From an uncultured Gammaproteobacteria bacterium (GTDB taxonomy: Bacteria > Pseudomonadota > Gammaproteobacteria > Arenicellales > Poriferihabitantaceae): 5,758 bases of DNA. Below, piece by piece: positions 4,851 through 5,758 of this stretch (position 1 is its first letter; every line of letters begins with the position of its first letter). Both the position numbers and the translations under genes were made by a program. The stretch is taken from assembly GCA_938021685.1 (NCBI GenBank), contig CALIFM010000302.1, forward strand, positions 1 through 5,758, in the 5' to 3' direction. Under the pieces are notes generated by a model that saw only the letters and a list, made by a program, of their open reading frames with translations, did not search any database and had not been told where the DNA came from.

Positions 4851-5666
4851 ATGAAGCCCGAACGCTGGTTTAAACCCGAAAACAAATTATTCCCTCATCA
4901 AGTGGGGTTTACCTCGCCGCCGCACGATTTTGATGGTGCGCCCAGTGATTTTTTGCGCATGTCGCCGCGCTCAGTCGGGGTGCATGGACGTATGTTGCAC
5001 GTGCCGGGTTATGTGCATGAATTAACACAGCGTACCAAGAATTTCGATTTGCTAGAAGAATTTGTTGAATGCATGGCCAACAATGGGGTGGATGTGTGCG
5101 GACAGGTAGGGTCGAACTGGGTGCATGCGGGTGGCAAAACGCCGCAGCAGATTCGAGAGTTTTGCGACCGTGTGGGCGACAAATATCAAACTCCCTTACA
5201 TATGGCAGGCCTATGCTTAGTGGAAGGCTTGCGTGAGCTGAATGTAGAAAAAGTAGCGCTTAATTCCGTTTATTATTGGCCCGACTGGCGCGACGGCATT
5301 GCGCGGTTTTTAAAAGATGCAGGTTTTGATTTGGTCTATGTGGGTAATTTCGTGGATCAAGGGTTTTATAAGACTCAGCAGCAAGTTAATGATTTAACGT
5401 GGATTTTCCCGGGTTATTTGGCACAGAGATCGATTAAGTATATCGCTGAGCAAGCACCTACAGCTGAGGCCATTGTGGTCAATGGTATGCCAAATTTTCG
5501 TAATGCCGATGGTATCCCTGAGCGGATGCTGTCATTAGAAGTTGAGCTTGAAGCGCTGTGTGGCTTGCCGATTGTAGCATCGGATGTCGCACTGTATTGG
5601 AATATCTATAGAACCTTGGGTATCGGCCCAGAAGGCCAACATGGTCGTTTGCTTTCTAGTCTTTAA
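4851..5666 (+). CDS. Asp/Glu racemase / arylmalonate decarboxylase-fold protein (maleate isomerase-like)
   Basis: 271 residues from ATG 4851, with GAAG at 4838-4841 as ribosome binding site. In-frame TTG codons at 4827 and 4836 could add up to eight residues. The two-lobed fold is recognised from VGFTSPPHDFDGAPSDFL (18-35), SVGVHGRMLHVPGYVHELTQR (41-61), GVDVCGQVGSNWVHAGG (79-95), and the C-terminal AIVVNGMPNFRNADGIPERM (207-226) followed by GLPIVASDVALYWNIYRTLGI (238-258). The last motif lines up with the family's 'LPVVxSxxAxxWxxLRxxG' end. At the two catalytic cysteine positions of racemases and maleate isomerases I read V86 and M213, so ordinary two-cysteine chemistry is not expected. No signal peptide. 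It lies 105 bp behind the flavoprotein and 15 bp before the sulfotransferase-like gene. The substrate is unknown. Confidence 0.85.
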   Translation: MKPERWFKPENKLFPHQVGFTSPPHDFDGAPSDFLRMSPRSVGVHGRMLHVPGYVHELTQRTKNFDLLEEFVECMANNGVDVCGQVGSNWVHAGGKTPQQIREFCDRVGDKYQTPLHMAGLCLVEGLRELNVEKVALNSVYYWPDWRDGIARFLKDAGFDLVYVGNFVDQGFYKTQQQVNDLTWIFPGYLAQRSIKYIAEQAPTAEAIVVNGMPNFRNADGIPERMLSLEVELEALCGLPIVASDVALYWNIYRTLGIGPEGQHGRLLSSL

Positions 5667-5681
5667 AATAAGCTTGCTACA

Positions 5682-5758
5682 ATGACAAAAAAAATCACTA
5701 TGTTGTGGGCGGTGCCACGTTCTACTTCCACAGCTTTTGAGTGGATGATGCGCCAGCG
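5682..5758 (+). CDS. Sulfotransferase-like protein, N-terminal fragment (cut by window end)
   Basis: ATG 5682 opens a frame that stays open to the window edge (25 codons). It reads a short basic start (MTKK), then the hydrophobic beta strand ITMLWAVPRSTSTAFEWMMR. The WAVPRSTSTAFE segment (9-20) has the form of the 5'-phosphosulfate-binding loop of PAPS-dependent sulfotransferases (compare 'PRSGSTxL') and especially of bacterial sulfotransferase-like proteins with 'PRSxSTAFE'. The family moves a sulfuryl group from PAPS to a hydroxyl or amine of a small molecule. The gene is 15 bp behind the racemase-fold gene, so translation is probably coupled in one operon. No strong Shine-Dalgarno is visible. 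With only the first motif seen, activity cannot be judged. Confidence 0.75.
   Translation, partial: MTKKITMLWAVPRSTSTAFEWMMRQ

Overview
The window looks like the chromosome of a gammaproteobacterium, probably a marine relative of the Pseudomonadales/Oceanospirillales. The evidence is a full-length proteobacterial gltX with a tRNA-Ala(GGC) and a tRNA-Glu(UUC) directly behind it, both tRNA genes encoding their own CCA ends, and sigma70-type promoters with GC-rich discriminators. This assignment is inferred from gene content, not from a database match.

Layout, left to right. At 1-330 is the end of a gene for a small exported protein with two cysteines. It converges with a minus-strand gene (480-809) for a stand-alone LexA/S24-fold domain that lacks both catalytic residues. 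That gene diverges from gltX (929-2350, glutamyl-tRNA synthetase). A well-formed promoter then drives the two tRNA genes (2421-2496 and 2555-2631), closed by a 15-bp terminator-like hairpin. gltX therefore sits beside the gene for its own substrate, tRNA-Glu.

From about 2690 to 3440 the sequence is visibly richer in A+T and behaves like accessory DNA. It holds a possible 24-residue one-helix membrane micro-ORF, an orphan Imm51-like immunity protein whose natural N-terminus appears displaced by a single-base frameshift in a run of T, and a tiny ORF (3295-3396) encoding 33 residues of which six are cysteine.

From 3441 to the right edge is a co-directional cluster: an Fe-S flavoprotein of the F420-hydrogenase beta-subunit (FrhB/HCAR) family, an aspartate racemase / arylmalonate decarboxylase-fold enzyme that seems to lack both usual catalytic cysteines, and, 15 bp later, the start of a sulfotransferase-like protein cut by the window edge. 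Together they suggest a small specialised-metabolism or sulfonation operon of unknown product. The cysteine-rich peptide just upstream could be its leader, a precursor peptide, or chance. The cluster with this peptide is the best candidate here for an undescribed system, but its function cannot be read from the sequence alone.
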